Shown in pieces: positions 21,801 through 34,800 of a stretch of 64,000 nt of DNA. The stretch is from Homalodisca vitripennis (taxonomy: Eukaryota; Arthropoda; Insecta; Hemiptera; Cicadellidae). How positions within the stretch are numbered: the first letter of the stretch is position 1; every line of letters starts with the position of its first letter. The translations under genes and the position numbers were made by a program. The DNA lies in NCBI RefSeq assembly GCF_021130785.1, contig NC_060214.1, forward strand, positions 4,739,001 through 4,803,000, given 5' to 3'. Below the pieces are notes generated by a model that saw only the letters and a list, made by a program, of their open reading frames with translations, made no database searches and was not told the origin of the DNA.

Positions 21801-23846
21801 TCAGGCTATCCAGGTGAACGGCCAGTATTAGCAAGATAGTGGCCTATTATATCTGACAGGTAGCGCCTATGGAGGTACGGCGTGGTAAGTCCATATAGGC
21901 AGGTCACTCAGGCTATCCAGGTGAACGGCCAGTATTAGCGAAATAGTGGCCTATTGTATCTGACAGGTGGCGCCTGTGGGGGTACGGCGTGGCAAGTCCA
22001 TATAGGGAGGTCACTCAGGCTATCCAGGTGAACGGCCGGTATTAGCAAGATAGTGGCCTATTGTATCTGACAGGTGGCGCCTTTGGAGGTGCGGCGTGGC
22101 AAGTCCATATAGGGAGGTCACTCAGGCTATCCAGGTGAACGGCCGGTATTAGCGAGATAGTGGCCTCTTATATCTGACAGTTGGCGCCTTTGGAGGTACG
22201 GCGTGGCAAGTCCATATAGGGAGGTCACTCAGGCTATCCAGGTGAACGGCCGGTATTAGCGATATAGTGGCCTGTTATATCTGACAGTTAGTGCCTTTGG
22301 AGGTACGGCGTGGCAAGTCCATATAGGGAGGTCACTCAGGCTATCCAAGTGAACGGCCAGTATTAGCGAGATAGTGGCCTATTGTATCTGGCAGGTGGCG
22401 CCTGTGGGGGTACGGCGTGGCAAGTCCATATAGGGAGGTCACTCAGGCTATCCAAGTGAACGGCTGGTATTAGCGAGATAGTGGTCTATTATATCTGACA
22501 GTTGGCGCCTTTGGAGGTGCGGCGTGGTAAGTCCATATAGGGAGGTCACTCAGGCTATCCAGGTCAACGGCCAGTATTAGCGAGATAGTTTCCTATTGTA
22601 TCTGACAGTTGGCGCCTTTGGAGGTACGGCGTGGCAAGTCCATATAGGGAGTTCACTCAGGCTATCCAGGTGAACGGCCGGTATTAGCAAGATAGTGGCC
22701 TATTGTATCTGACAGGTGGCGCCTTTGGAGGTACGGCGTGGCAAGTCCATATAGGGAGGTCACTCAGGCTATCCAAGTGAACGGCCGGTATTAGCGAGGT
22801 AGTGGCCTATTATATCTGACAGTTGGCGCCTTTGGAGGTACGGCGTGGCAAGTCCATATAGGGAGTTCACTCAGGTTATCCAGGTGAACGGCCAGTATTA
22901 GCAGGATAGTGGCCTATTGTATCTGGCAGGTGGCGCCTGTGGGGGTACGGCGTGGCAAGTACATATAGGTAGGTCACTCAGGCTATCCAGGTGAACGGCC
23001 GGTATTAGCGAGATAGTGGCCTCTTATATCTGACAGTTGGCGCCTTTGGAGGTACGGCGTGGCAAGTCCATATAGGGAGGTCACTCAGGCTATCCAGGTG
23101 AACGGCCGGTATTAGCGATATAGTGGCCTGTTATATCTGACAGTTGGTGCCTTTGGAGGTACGGCGTGGCAAGTCCATATAGGGAGGTCACTCAGGCTAT
23201 CCAAGTGAACGGCCAGTATTAGCGAGATAGTGGCCTATTGTATCTGGCAGGTGGCGCCTGTGGGGGTACGGCGTGGCAAGTCCATATAGGGAGGTCACTC
23301 AGGCTATCCAAGTGAACGGCCGGTATTAGCGAGATAGTGGTCTATTATATCTGACAGTTGGCGCCTTTGGAGGTGCGGCGTGGCAAGTCCATATAGGGAG
23401 GTCACTCATGCTATCCAGGTGAACGGCCAGTATTAGCACGATAGTGGCCTATTATATCTGACAGGTGGCGCCTATGTAGGTACGGCGTGGTAAGTCCATA
23501 TAGGGAGGTCACTCAGGCTATCCAGGTCAACGGCCAGTATTAGCGAGATAGTTTCCTATTGTATCTGACAGTTGGCGCCTTTGGAGGTACGGCGTGGCAA
23601 GTCCATATAGGGAGTTCACTCAGGCTATCCAGGTGAACGGCCGGTATTAGCAAGATAGTGGCCTATTGTATCTGACAGTTAGCGCCTATTTAGGTACGGC
23701 GTGGTAAGTCCATATAGGGAGGTCACTCAGGCTATCCAGGTGAACGGCCGGTATTAGCGATATAGTGGTTTGTTATATCTGACAGTTGGCGCCTTGGGAG
23801 GTACGGCGTGGCAAGTCCATATAGGGAGGTCACTCAGGCTATCCAG
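18897..23846 (+). repeat. Satellite C, 107-bp monomer, about 46 copies
   Basis: GTCCATATAGGGAGGTCACT recurs at 19011, 19118, 19225 and onward every 107 bp until 23846, where the array stops abruptly within a monomer. Monomers differ at a limited set of positions (for example AAGTGAACGG/AGGTGAACGG, GCGAGATAG/GCGATATAG/GCAAGATAG, GGCGCCTTTGG/GGCGCCTGTGG), and these variants recur in fixed orders, giving a higher-order structure. No ORF spans it. Confidence 0.97.
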
Positions 23847-24307
23847 AACATAACTCAAGTTTTCTTCAATATTATTGTTATTATGCCCCTTATTATTTGA
23901 ACTGACATTTTATTTTTGATTTCCATTATTTTTTACAATTAGTTTTTTTACTGATTACTAATCATTGAAATTCCTTTTTTGAATGTTTGTTGAACATAGT
24001 ATACTACTAAAACAAAATACCACAGAACAGATAATATTATAAAATTTAATGCATAGGTTTATAATAATAAACGTAAAACGTAACGGGCAATTGTGATATG
24101 ATGTTGTTAGTAGCTTTCTACAGTTATGATTGAACAAGAGATTTGCTATAGTAGATTCTAAGTACCATCTTTATAACAGCGGAAGACGTATTTATTTGAA
24201 ATGTGATTAAATTATGTAAATGTTATAGAGCACAATACAATAAACCTACTTTCATTAACGGTTTTTTTAGTTTCCCAAAAGGCAATATTCAATTGGTTAT
24301 ACTATTA
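23847..24307. other. AT-rich spacer
   Basis: No feature recognised between satellites C and D. Confidence 0.4.
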
Positions 24308-26333
24308 ATGTACAGACTGTATCACATACAGAGCAAGAGAGGTTTTAACCTGTAGAATAGATAGCGGTTCACATAAGTGGCACCGAATACATTACTTACT
24401 GTGTCATGTCAACTGAGGTGACAAGTGGGTTGCTGATGCTTGCAGCTCTAGTATAAACCGCAGTGTAATACATGGTATATCACATACAGAGCAAGAGAGG
24501 TTTTAACCTGTAGAATAGATAGCGGTTCACATAAGTGGCACCGAATACATTACTTACTGTGTCATGTCAACTGAGGAGACAAGTGGGTTGCTGATGCTTG
24601 CAGCTCTAGTATAAACCGCAGTGTAATACATGGTATATCACATACAGAGCAAGAGAGGTTTTAACCTGTAGAATAGATAGCGGTTCACATAAGTGGCACC
24701 GAATACATTACTTACTGTGTCATGTCAACTGAGGAGACAAGTGGGTTGCTGATGCTTGCAGCTCTAGTATAAACCGCAGTGTAATACATGGTATATCACA
24801 TACAGAGCAAGAGAGGTTAGAACCTGTAGAATAGATAGCGGTTCACATAAGTGGCACCGAATACATTACTTACTGTGTCATGTCAACTGAGGAGACAAGT
24901 GGGTTGCTGATGCTTGCAGCTCTAGTATAAACCGCAGTGTAATACATGGTATATCACATACAGAGCAAGAGACGTTAGAACCTGTAGAATAGATAGCGGT
25001 TCACATAAGTGGCACCGAATACATTACTTACTGTGTCATGTCAACTGAGGAGACAAGTGGGTTGCTGATGCTTGCAGCTCTAGTATAAACCGCAGTGTAA
25101 TACATGGTATATCACATACAGAGCAAGAGACGTTAGAACCTGTAGAATAGATAGCGGTTCACATAAGTGGCACCGAATACATTACTTAGTATGTCATGTC
25201 AACTGAGGAGACAAGTGGGTTGCTGATGCTTGCAGCTCTAGTATAAACCGCAGTGTAATACATGGTATATCACATACAGAGCAAGAGAGGTTTTAACCTG
25301 TAGAATAGATAGCGGTTCACATAAGTGGCACCGAATACATTACTTAGTGTGTCATGTCAACTGAGGTGACAAGTGGGTTGCTGATGCTTGCAGCTCTAGT
25401 ATAAACCGCAGTGTAATACATGGTATATCACATACAGAGCAAGAGAGGTTTTAACCTGTAGAATAGATAGCGGTTCACATAAGTGGCACCGAATACATTA
25501 CTTAGTGTGTCATGTCAACTGAGGTGACAAGTGGGTTGCTGATGCTTGCAGCTCTAGTATAAACCGCAGTGTAATACATGGTATATAACATACAGAGCGA
25601 TAGAGGTTTTAACCTGTAGAATAGATAGCGGTTCACATAAGTGGCACCGAAATATATTACTTAGTATGTCATGTCAACTGAGGTGACAAGTGGGTTGCTG
25701 ATGCTTGCAGCTCTAGTATAAACCGCAGTGTAATACATGGTATATCACATACAGAGCAAGAGAGGTTTTAACCTGTAGAATAGATAGCGGTTCACATAAG
25801 TGGCACCGAATATATTACTTAGTATGTCATGTCAACTGAGGTGACAAGTGGGTTGCTGATGCTTGCAGCTCTAGTATAAACCGCAGTGTAATACATGGTA
25901 TATAACATACAGAGCGATAGAGGTTTTAACCTGTAGAATAGATAGCGGTTCACATAAGTGGCACCGAATATATTACTTAGTATGTCATGTCAACTGAGGT
26001 GACAAGTGGGTTGCTGATGCTTGCAGCTCTAGTATAAACCGCAGTGTAATACATGGTATATCACATACAGAGCAAGAGAGGTTTTAACCTGTAGAATAGA
26101 TAGCGGTTCACATAAGTGGCACCGAATATATTACTTACTGTGTCATATCAACTGAGGTGACAAGTGGGTTGCTGATGCTTGCAGCTCTAGTACAAACCGA
26201 AGTGTAGGTTAATACATACTGTATAATATACATAGAAAGAGAAGCAGAACAATACATAGTGGTTTATAGATGTGGCATATAACTAAGTTTGTAAGTGGGT
26301 TGTTGCTTGCAACTCCAGTATAAACTACAGTGT
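24308..26333 (+). repeat. Satellite D, 158-bp monomer, 12 copies plus a degenerate one
   Basis: CACATACAGAGCAAGAGAGG starts at 24323, 24481 and 24639 and repeats every 158 bp to about 26200. A clearly diverged thirteenth copy runs to 26333. Most monomers carry AGGTT-TT-AACCT, a 5-bp dyad. Variants fall in blocks: GAGGAGACAAG in copies 2-6 and GAGGTGACAAG in copy 1 and copies 7-12. Confidence 0.97.
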
Positions 26334-26637
26334 GTATGGGTTTCAACTCAGACATAAATTCAATTTTATTTTGTTTATTGCATTTAGATTTTATTTTTAA
26401 CGAACGCTTAAGAATCTAATTGTTTATGTTTGACACGTTGTCTTGTGTTTGCTTTTGAAGTTAAATAACACTCCTACACGCCATTCTATGTATTCCATGT
26501 GGTTATGTCTTTTTCTCACACTTTTTCTCAATCTGGTCTTGAAAAAAGTCTCTTTGAAGTAGCATTTAGTTTTTCTGCTACAATACATGTTAGACTCTGC
26601 CCTCATGTGATCGTGTTCGATTATGTTCAGTTCTTTA
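26334..26637. other. AT-rich spacer
   Basis: The 60-residue minus-strand frame (26424-26606) has no recognisable domain. Nothing else seen. Confidence 0.4.
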
Positions 26638-26658
26638 AATATATATATATATATATAT
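26638..26658. repeat. (TA)n tract
   Basis: TA repeat of about 20 bp bordering the tandem tRNA-bearing repeats on the left. Confidence 0.9.
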
Positions 26659-26691
26659 CATTTCAATAAACATTGAATCGCAAAAAGTACT

Positions 26692-26760
26692 TGCTCCGCC
26701 GGGAGTCGAACCCGGATCTCTCACTTGCCGGGTGAATGTGCTACCATTACACCACAGAGC
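26692..26760 (-). tRNA. tRNA-like core, anticodon position reads GGC
   Basis: The core is 69 nt, with acceptor GCTCTG/CGGAGC (6 bp), D stem GTGT/GCAC, anticodon loop CCGGCAA, T arm CCGGG-TTCGACT-CCCGG and A73. Box A TGGTGTAATGG and box B GGTTCGACTCC both match the Pol III consensus. It has a short acceptor stem and C33, as in the other copies. Flanking AAAAAGTAAGC upstream and AAGTACTTTTT downstream extend the acceptor helix. Confidence 0.55.
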
Positions 26761-26943
26761 GCTTACTTTTTCCGATTCAATTATTTTGTATTTGGCCGTA
26801 TCTGTCACATATGCGTTTAAATAAGCAAACTAACATATGATCGGAAGACCAAACACCTGTCAAACGACTTTTATTTACGTTAAATTGTATAAATGGCAAT
26901 AGCCTTATTTAATTTCAATAAACATTGAATCGCAAAAAGTACT

Positions 26944-27012
26944 TGCTCCGCCGGGAGTCGAACCCGGATCTCTCACTTGCCGGGTGAATGTGCTACCATT
27001 ACACCACAGAGC
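26944..27012 (-). tRNA. tRNA-like core, second tandem copy
   Basis: Identical in sequence to the core 252 bp to its left, with both Pol III boxes intact. Its upstream arm is cut short by the (TA)n tract at 27028. Confidence 0.55.
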
Positions 27013-27026
27013 GCTTACTTTTTGGT

Positions 27027-27041
27027 GTATATATATATATA
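27027..27041. repeat. Short (TA)n tract
   Basis: TA repeat bordering the tandem tRNA-bearing repeats on the right. Confidence 0.85.
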
Positions 27042-28830
27042 CATGTTTTAATAGCAGCATTTTAAGATATCAGAAGGAATTCTGCTTTTAAATAGTGTTT
27101 AGGGTTATCTTATAATCAGGCCCTCTGAGAACTGGCTGAGAACTGACATGAAGGGCTTAAAATTATATTTGTGAATGATGACTGACAGAGGTTACTCATG
27201 TGTTTATTCATAAAGAGTATAATCTCTTTGCACAATATTTAAAGCAATTAAAGCATGTAATGGTTTTAAATATTTCATTAAGAAATGTAATTTCCGATAG
27301 CCATAATTCATATAAATATTGTGAAAATATTATACCGTCTTCATATTTACTAATTTTGAATTTAATTATCAATTTATCGAAAATTTTGATTTCAAGCGTT
27401 ATTAAATTCGCATGGATTCATGAAAAAAAATTTAAAACATGTTAAGAGAATTTATCTAAAAGGGGAATGAATTTGCAATTTAAAATGTATTAATCCAAAA
27501 ACCAGAAGCAAATTTCACTACCTTAAAAATAATTGAAATGGAGTTTAACTACGGTTGGCAATACGGTTGGTATTCCTGAACCGATAATACATTTTCAAGA
27601 TTCAAATGCAAATGTGCTTAATCGGTTTGTAACAGCTTCAATTAAGTGTCAACTCTTGTTGTATGTTACTGGTATATCGTGGGAGAAACAGATATTTAAT
27701 AAAAAGGCTCCGTCTTGATCGTAGGGCGGTAAAATTTAAAAATCACGGTAAAGATCACTAAAACTATGAACGGCACAACACCACTCATTCCTAATGGTTT
27801 GATTCGATATCGACATCAATGAATTCATTTAATAATAAACAGTTTGTGAATATTTTAAAGATATTTCACACCTCGAACAAGAAAATGAATAACCGTCATA
27901 TTATAATCCTATTCCCAGATTTGTGATTCCAAATAAATGTTCAATAATGAATTGAATATGTGAGTGGTGTGCAATATGTAGTAATTGAATGATATTTTGG
28001 GTACCTCGAACATATAAAAGTAAAAAAAGTAAAAGAATTTCTTATTTTGCCAGGCTGGATTAGGGGTAAGAAGTCCTCTCTATTATTTAACATTTGGACC
28101 AATGGCTTAATGTATTAATGTAATGTATTAGGTTAGCCATTTACCTGAAGAAGAGATCAGATTGCAGATATCGAACGTAGTGTTACTGATTTCTTGTTTC
28201 ACTGAACGATAGCAAATGTCCGGAAAAAATCCTGATTCCTTTGTTTTTCAGAGTTAACTTTTGAATACATAAGTTTTCTTCAACATAAAACACAGCAAAC
28301 CCATTATATACCAATCACTAGCAGTTGTATGTTGAAAATGTTTTTTTTTTGATTGATTAGTGCAATCCAATACCAATTATTTATAAATTTGATTATTGTA
28401 TATTTGAAACACAATACTAAAAAAATACAACATTATTCATTTTTATAATTTACTTGTTGTTCTAGAATTATGTCTAAAGCGTGTATGGTGCCTGAGATGT
28501 AATATATTAGTGGATGATGACGAATTGGCCAATTCAGATTCTCGATTGGGACGACAATATTCAAATTGTACCGGAATATAGACAATAAAATCGGCAATTT
28601 CTATCTTGCCGATTCGTAAGCTACGCGTTTTGTTCCTTTTGTTTCGCCATATTCGCGCGTTGCAGTTGTTCTTGTTATTAGTCCCAACGTCCAGTGCGCA
28701 ATTCGCTAACGATCAGTCATGAGTGTGAAATTACACGCCGAACTTCATCTATTAACAGCTCGCTTTGGAGTTTGATTGTTATCGAACAGCGCGGCGCCGA
28801 TGTGTAATTTTGCAGATGGGCGATTATTCG
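27042..28830. other. AT-rich spacer
   Basis: No domain in the small frames at 27200-27445 and 27533-27718. A GC-richer stretch at 28610-28830 leads into satellite E and shows no coding signal. Confidence 0.4.
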
Positions 28831-31800
28831 GGTCCGTATGATTATAGCTTCAGGTGCACCGGGATATTGGTAGGGCATGGATCCAAGGTCTGCCGATAGT
28901 ACGCCATAGTGTGACTGAACTCGGCTTCACTTGGCCATAACACTTCCAGCAGTTCAATTTAACAAATCCATACTGAGGCTTCAAGATAAAATTATATGGG
29001 TCCGTATGATTATAGCTTCAGGTGCACCGGGATATTGGTAGGGCATGGATCCAAGGTCTGCCGATAGTGCGCCATAGTGTGACTGAACTCGGCTTCACTT
29101 GGCCATAACACTTCCAGCAGTTCAATTTAACAAATCCATACTGAGGCTTCAAGATAAAATTATATGGGTCCGTATTATAGCTTCAGGTGCACCGGGATAT
29201 TGGTAGGGCATGGATCCAAGGTCTGCCGATAGTGCGCCATAGTGTGACTGAACTCGGCTTCACTTGGCCGTAACACTTCCAGCAGTTCAATTGAACAAAT
29301 CAATACTGAGGCTTCAAGATAAAATTATATGGGCCCGTATTATAGCTTCAGGTGCACCGGGATATTGGTAGAGCATGGATTCAAGGTCTGCCGATAGTAC
29401 GCCATAGTTTGACTGAACTCGGCTTCACTTGGCCGTAACACTTCCAGCGGTTCAATTTAACAAATCCATACTGAGGCTTCAAGATAAAATTATATGAGCC
29501 CGTATTATAGCTTCAGGTGCACCGGGATATTGGTAGGGCATGGATCCAAGGTCTGCCGATAGTGCGCCATAGTGTGACTGAACTCGGCTTCACTTGGCCG
29601 TAACACTTCGAGCGGTTCAATTTAACAAATCCATACTGAGGCTTCAAGATAAAATTATATGGGTCCGTATGATTATAGCTTCAGGTGCACCTGGATATTG
29701 GTAGGGCATGGATCCAACCAAGGTCTCCCGATAGTGCGCCATAGTGTGACTGAACTCGGCTTCACTTGGCCGTAACAGTTCCAGCGGTTCAATTTAACAA
29801 ATCCATACTGAGGCTTCAAGATAAAATTATATGGGTCCGTATTATAGCTTCAGGTGCACCGGGATATTGGTAGGGCATGGATCCAAGGTCTGCCGATAGT
29901 GCGCCATAGTGTGACTGAACTCGGCTTCACTTGGCCGTAACACTTCCAGCAGTTCAATTGAACAAATCCATACTGAGGCTTTAGATAAAATTATATGGGT
30001 CCGTAATTATAGCTTCAGGAGCACCGGGATATTGGTAGGGCATGGATCCAAGGTCTGCCGATAGTGCGCCATAGTGTGACTGAACTCGGCTTCACTTGGC
30101 CGTAACACTTCCAGCAGTTCAATTGAACAAATCCATACTGAGGCTTTAAGATAAAATTATATGGGTCCGTATTATAGCTTCAGGAGCACCGGGATATTGG
30201 TAGGGCATGGATCCAAGGTCTGCCGATAGTACGCCATAGTGTGACTGAACTCGGCTTCACTTGGCCGTAACACTTCCAGCAGTTCAATTGAACAAATCCA
30301 TACTGAGGCTTTAAGATAAAATTATATGGGTCCGTATTATAGCTTCAGGTGCACCGGGATATTGGTAGGGCATGGATCCAAGGTCTGCCGATAGTGCGCC
30401 ATAGTGTGACTGAACTCGGCTTCACTTGGCCGTAACACTTCCAGCAGTTCAATTGAACAAATCCATACTGAGGCTTTAAGATAAAATTATATGGGTCCGT
30501 ATTATAGCTTCAGGTGCACCGGGATATTGGTAGGGCATGGATCCAAGGTCTGCCGATAGTGCGCCATAGTGTGACTGAACTCGGCTTCACTTGGCCGTAA
30601 CACTTCCAGCAGTTCAATTGAACAAATCCATACTGAGGCTTACAAGATAAAATTATATGGGTCCGTATTATAGCTTCAGGTGCACCGGGATATTGGTAGG
30701 GCATGGATCCAAGGTCTGCCGATAGTGCGCCATAGTGTGACTGAACTCGGCTTCACTTGGCCGTAACACTTCCAGCAGTTCAATTGAACAAATCCATACT
30801 GAGGCTTACAAGATAAAATTATATGGGTCCGTATTATAGCTTCAGGTGCACCGGGATATTGGTAGGGCATGGATCCAAGGTCTGCCGATAGTGCGCCATA
30901 GTGTGACTGAACTCGGCTTCACTTGGCCATAACACTTCCAGCGGTTCAATTTAACAAATCCATACTGAGGCTTACAAGATAAAATTATATGGGTCCGTAT
31001 TATAGCTTCAGGTGCACCGGGATATTGGTAGGGCATGGATCCAAGGTCTGCCGATAGTGCGCCATAGTGTGACTGAACTCGGCTTCACTTGGCCGTAACA
31101 CTTCCAGCGGTTCAATTTAACAAATCCATACTGAGGCTTCAAGATAAAATTATATGGGCCCGTATTATAGCTTCAGGTGCACCGGGATATTGGTAGGGCA
31201 TGGATCCAAGGTCTGCCGATAGTGCGCCATAGTGTGACTGAACTCGGCTTCACTTGGCCGTAACACTTCCAGCGGTTCAATTTAACAAATCCATACTGAG
31301 GCTTCAAGATAAAATTATATGGGTCCGTATTATAGCTTCAGGTGCACCGGGATATTGGTAGGGCATGGATCCAAGGTCTGCCGATAGTGCGCCATAGTGT
31401 GACTGAACTCGGCTTCACTTGGCCGTAACACTTCCAGCAGTTCAATTGAACAAATCCATACTGAGGCTTTAAGATAAAATTATATGGGTCCGTATGATTA
31501 TAGCTTCAGGAGCACCGGGATATTGGTAGGGCATGGATCCAAGGTCTGCCGATAGTGCGCCATAGTGACTGAACTCGGCTTCACTTGGCCGTAACACTTC
31601 CAGCAGTTCAATTGAACAAATCCATACTGAGGCTTTAAGATAAAATTATATGGGTCCGTATTATAGCTTCAGGAGCACCGGGATATTGGTAGGGAGCATG
31701 GATCCAAGGTCTGCCGATAGTACGCCATAGTGTGACTGAACTCGGCTTCACTTGGCCGTAACACTTCCAGCAGTTCAATTGAACAAATCCATACTGAGGC

Positions 31801-34800
31801 TTTAAGATAAAATTATATGGGTCCGTATTATAGCTTTCAGGTGCACCGGGATATTGGTAGGGCATGGATCCAAGGTCTGCCGATAGTGCGCCATAGTGTG
31901 ACTGAACTCGGCTTCACTTGGCCGTAACACTTCCAGCAGTTCAATTGAACAAATCCATACTGAGGCTTTAAGATAAAAATTATATGGGTCCGTATGATTA
32001 TAGCTTCAGGTGCACCGGGATATTGGTAGGGCATGGATCCAAGGTCTGCCGATAGTGCGCCATAGTGTGACGGAACTCGGCTTCACTTGGCCGTAACACT
32101 TCCAGCAGTTCAATTTAACAAATCCATACTGAGGCTTTAAGATAAAATTATATGGGTCCGTATTATAGCTTCAGGTGCACCGGGATATTGGTAGGGCATG
32201 GATCCAAGGTCTCCCGATAGTGCGCCATAGTGTGACTGAACTCGGCTTCACTTGGCCGTAACACTTCCAGCAGTTCAATTGAACAAATCAATACTGAGGC
32301 TTCAAGATAAAATTATATGGGCCCGTATTATAGCTTCAGGTGCACCGGGATATTGGTAGAGCATGGATTCAAGGTCTGCCGATAGTACGCCATAGTTTGA
32401 CTGAACTCGGCTTCACTTGGCCGTAACACTTCCAGCGGTTCAATTTAACAAATCCATACTGAGGCTTCAAGATAAAATTATATGAGCCCGTATTATAGCT
32501 TCAGGTGCACCGGGATATTGGTAGGGCATGGATCCAAGGTCTGCCGATAGTGCGCCATAGTGTGGACTAAACTCGGCTTCACTTGGCCGTAACACTTCGA
32601 GCGGTTCAATTTAACAAATCCATACTGAGGCTTCAAGATAAAATTATATGGGTCCGTATGATTATAGCTTCAGGTGCACCGGGATATTGGTAGGGCATGG
32701 ATCCAACCCAAGGTCTCCCGATAGTGCGCCATAGTGTGACTGAACTCGGCTTCACTTGGCCGTAACAGTTCCAGCGGTTCAATTTAACAAATCCATACTG
32801 AGGCTTCAAGATAAAATTATATGGGTCCGTATTATAGCTTCAGGTGCTCCGGGATATTGGTAGGGCATGGATCCAAGGTCTGCCGATAGTGGCGCCATAG
32901 TGTGACTGAACTCGGCTTCACTTGGCCGTAACACTTCCAGCAGTTCAATTGAACAAATCCATACTGAGGCTTTAAGATAAAATTATATGGGTCCGTATGA
33001 TTATTAGCTTCAGGAGCACCGGGATATTGGTAGGGCATGGATCCAAGGTCTGCCGATAGTGCGCCATAGTGTGACTGAACTCGGCTTCACTTGGCCGTAA
33101 ACACTTCCAGCAGTTCAATTGAACAAATCCATACTGAGGCTTTAAGAATAAAATTATATGGGTCCGTATTATAGCTTCAGGAGCACCCCGGGATATTGGT
33201 AGGGCATGGATCCAAGGTCTGCCGATAGTACGCCATAGTGTGACTGAACTCGGCTTCACTTGGCCGTAACACTTCCAGCAGTTCAATTGAACAAATCAAA
33301 TACTGAGGCTTCAAGATAAAATTATATGGGCCCGTATTATAGCTTTCAGGTGCACCGGGATATTGGTAGAGCAATGGATTCAAGGTCTGCCGATAGTACG
33401 CCATAGTTTGACTGAACTCGGCTTCACTTGGCCGTAACACTTCCAGCGGTTTCAAATTTAAAAACAAATCCATACTGAGGCTTCAAGATAAAATTATTAT
33501 GAGCCCGTATTTATAGCTTCAGGTGCACCGGGATATTGGTAGGGCATGGATCCAAGGTCTGCCGATAGTGCGCCATAGTGTGGACTGAACTCGGCTTCAC
33601 TTGGCCGTAAACACTTCCAGCAGTTTCAATTGAACAAATCCATACTGAGGCTTTAAGATAAAATTATATGGGTCCGTATGATTATAGCTTCAGGTGCACC
33701 GGGATATTGGTAGGGCATGGATCCAAGGTCTGCCGATAGTGCGCCATAGTGTGACGGAACTCGGCTTCACTTGGCCGTAACACTTCCAGCAGTTCAATTT
33801 AACAAATCCATACTGAGGCTTTAAGATAAAATTATATGGGTCCGTATTATTAGCTTCAGGTGCACCGGGATATTGGTAGGGCATGGATCCAACCAAGGTC
33901 TCCCGATAGTGCGCCATAGTGTGACTGAACTCGGCTTCACTTGGCCGTAACACTTCCAGCAGTTCAATTGAAACAAATCAATACTGAGGCTTCAAGATAA
34001 AATTATATGGGCCCGTATTATAGCTTCAGGTGCACCGGGATATTGGTAGAGCATGGATTCAAGGTCTGCCGATAGTACGCCATAGTTTTGACTGAACTCG
34101 GCTTCACTTGGCCGTAACACTTCCAGCGGTTCAATTTTAACAAATCCATACTGAGGCTTCAAGATAAAATTATATGAGCCCGTATTATAGCTTCAGGTGC
34201 ACCGGGATATTGGTAGGGCATAGATACAAGGTCTCCCGATAGTACGCCATAGTGTGGACTGAACTCGGCTTCACTTGGCCATAACACTTCCAGCAGTTCA
34301 ATTTTAACAAATCCATACTGAGGCTTACAAGATAATATTATATGGGTCCGTATTATAGCTTCAGGTGCACCGGGATATTGGTAGGGCATGGATCCAAGGT
34401 CTCCCGATAGTAACGCCATAGTGTGACTGAACTCGGCTTCCACTTGGTTGTAACAGTTCCAGCAGTTCAATTTAACAAATCCATACTGAGGCTTTAAGAT
34501 AAAATTATATATGGGCCCGTATTATAGCTTCAGGTGCACCGGGATATTGGTAGGGCATGGATCCAAGGTCTGCCGATAGTGCGCCATAGTGTGACTGAAC
34601 TCGGCTTCACTTGGCCGTAACAGTTCCAGCGGTTCAATTTAATAAATCCATACTGAGGCTTCAAGATAAAATTATATGGGTCCGTAATATAGCTTCAGGT
34701 GCTCCGGGATATTGGTAGGGCATGGATCCAAGGTCTGCCGATAGTGCGCCATAGTGTGACTGAACTCGGCTTCACTTTGGCCGTAACACTTCCAGCAGTT

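Larger units (their letters stand above)
26659..27026 (-). repeat. tRNA-bearing repeat, direct tandem pair, 252-bp period
   Basis: TTTCAATAAACATTGAATCG begins at 26661 and 26913. The two tRNA-like cores are 252 bp apart and both lie on the minus strand. The unit between cores matches the segment between the cores at 7480-7886. The right end stops just after the second core, where a (TA)n tract begins, so one and a half units are present. Confidence 0.8.
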
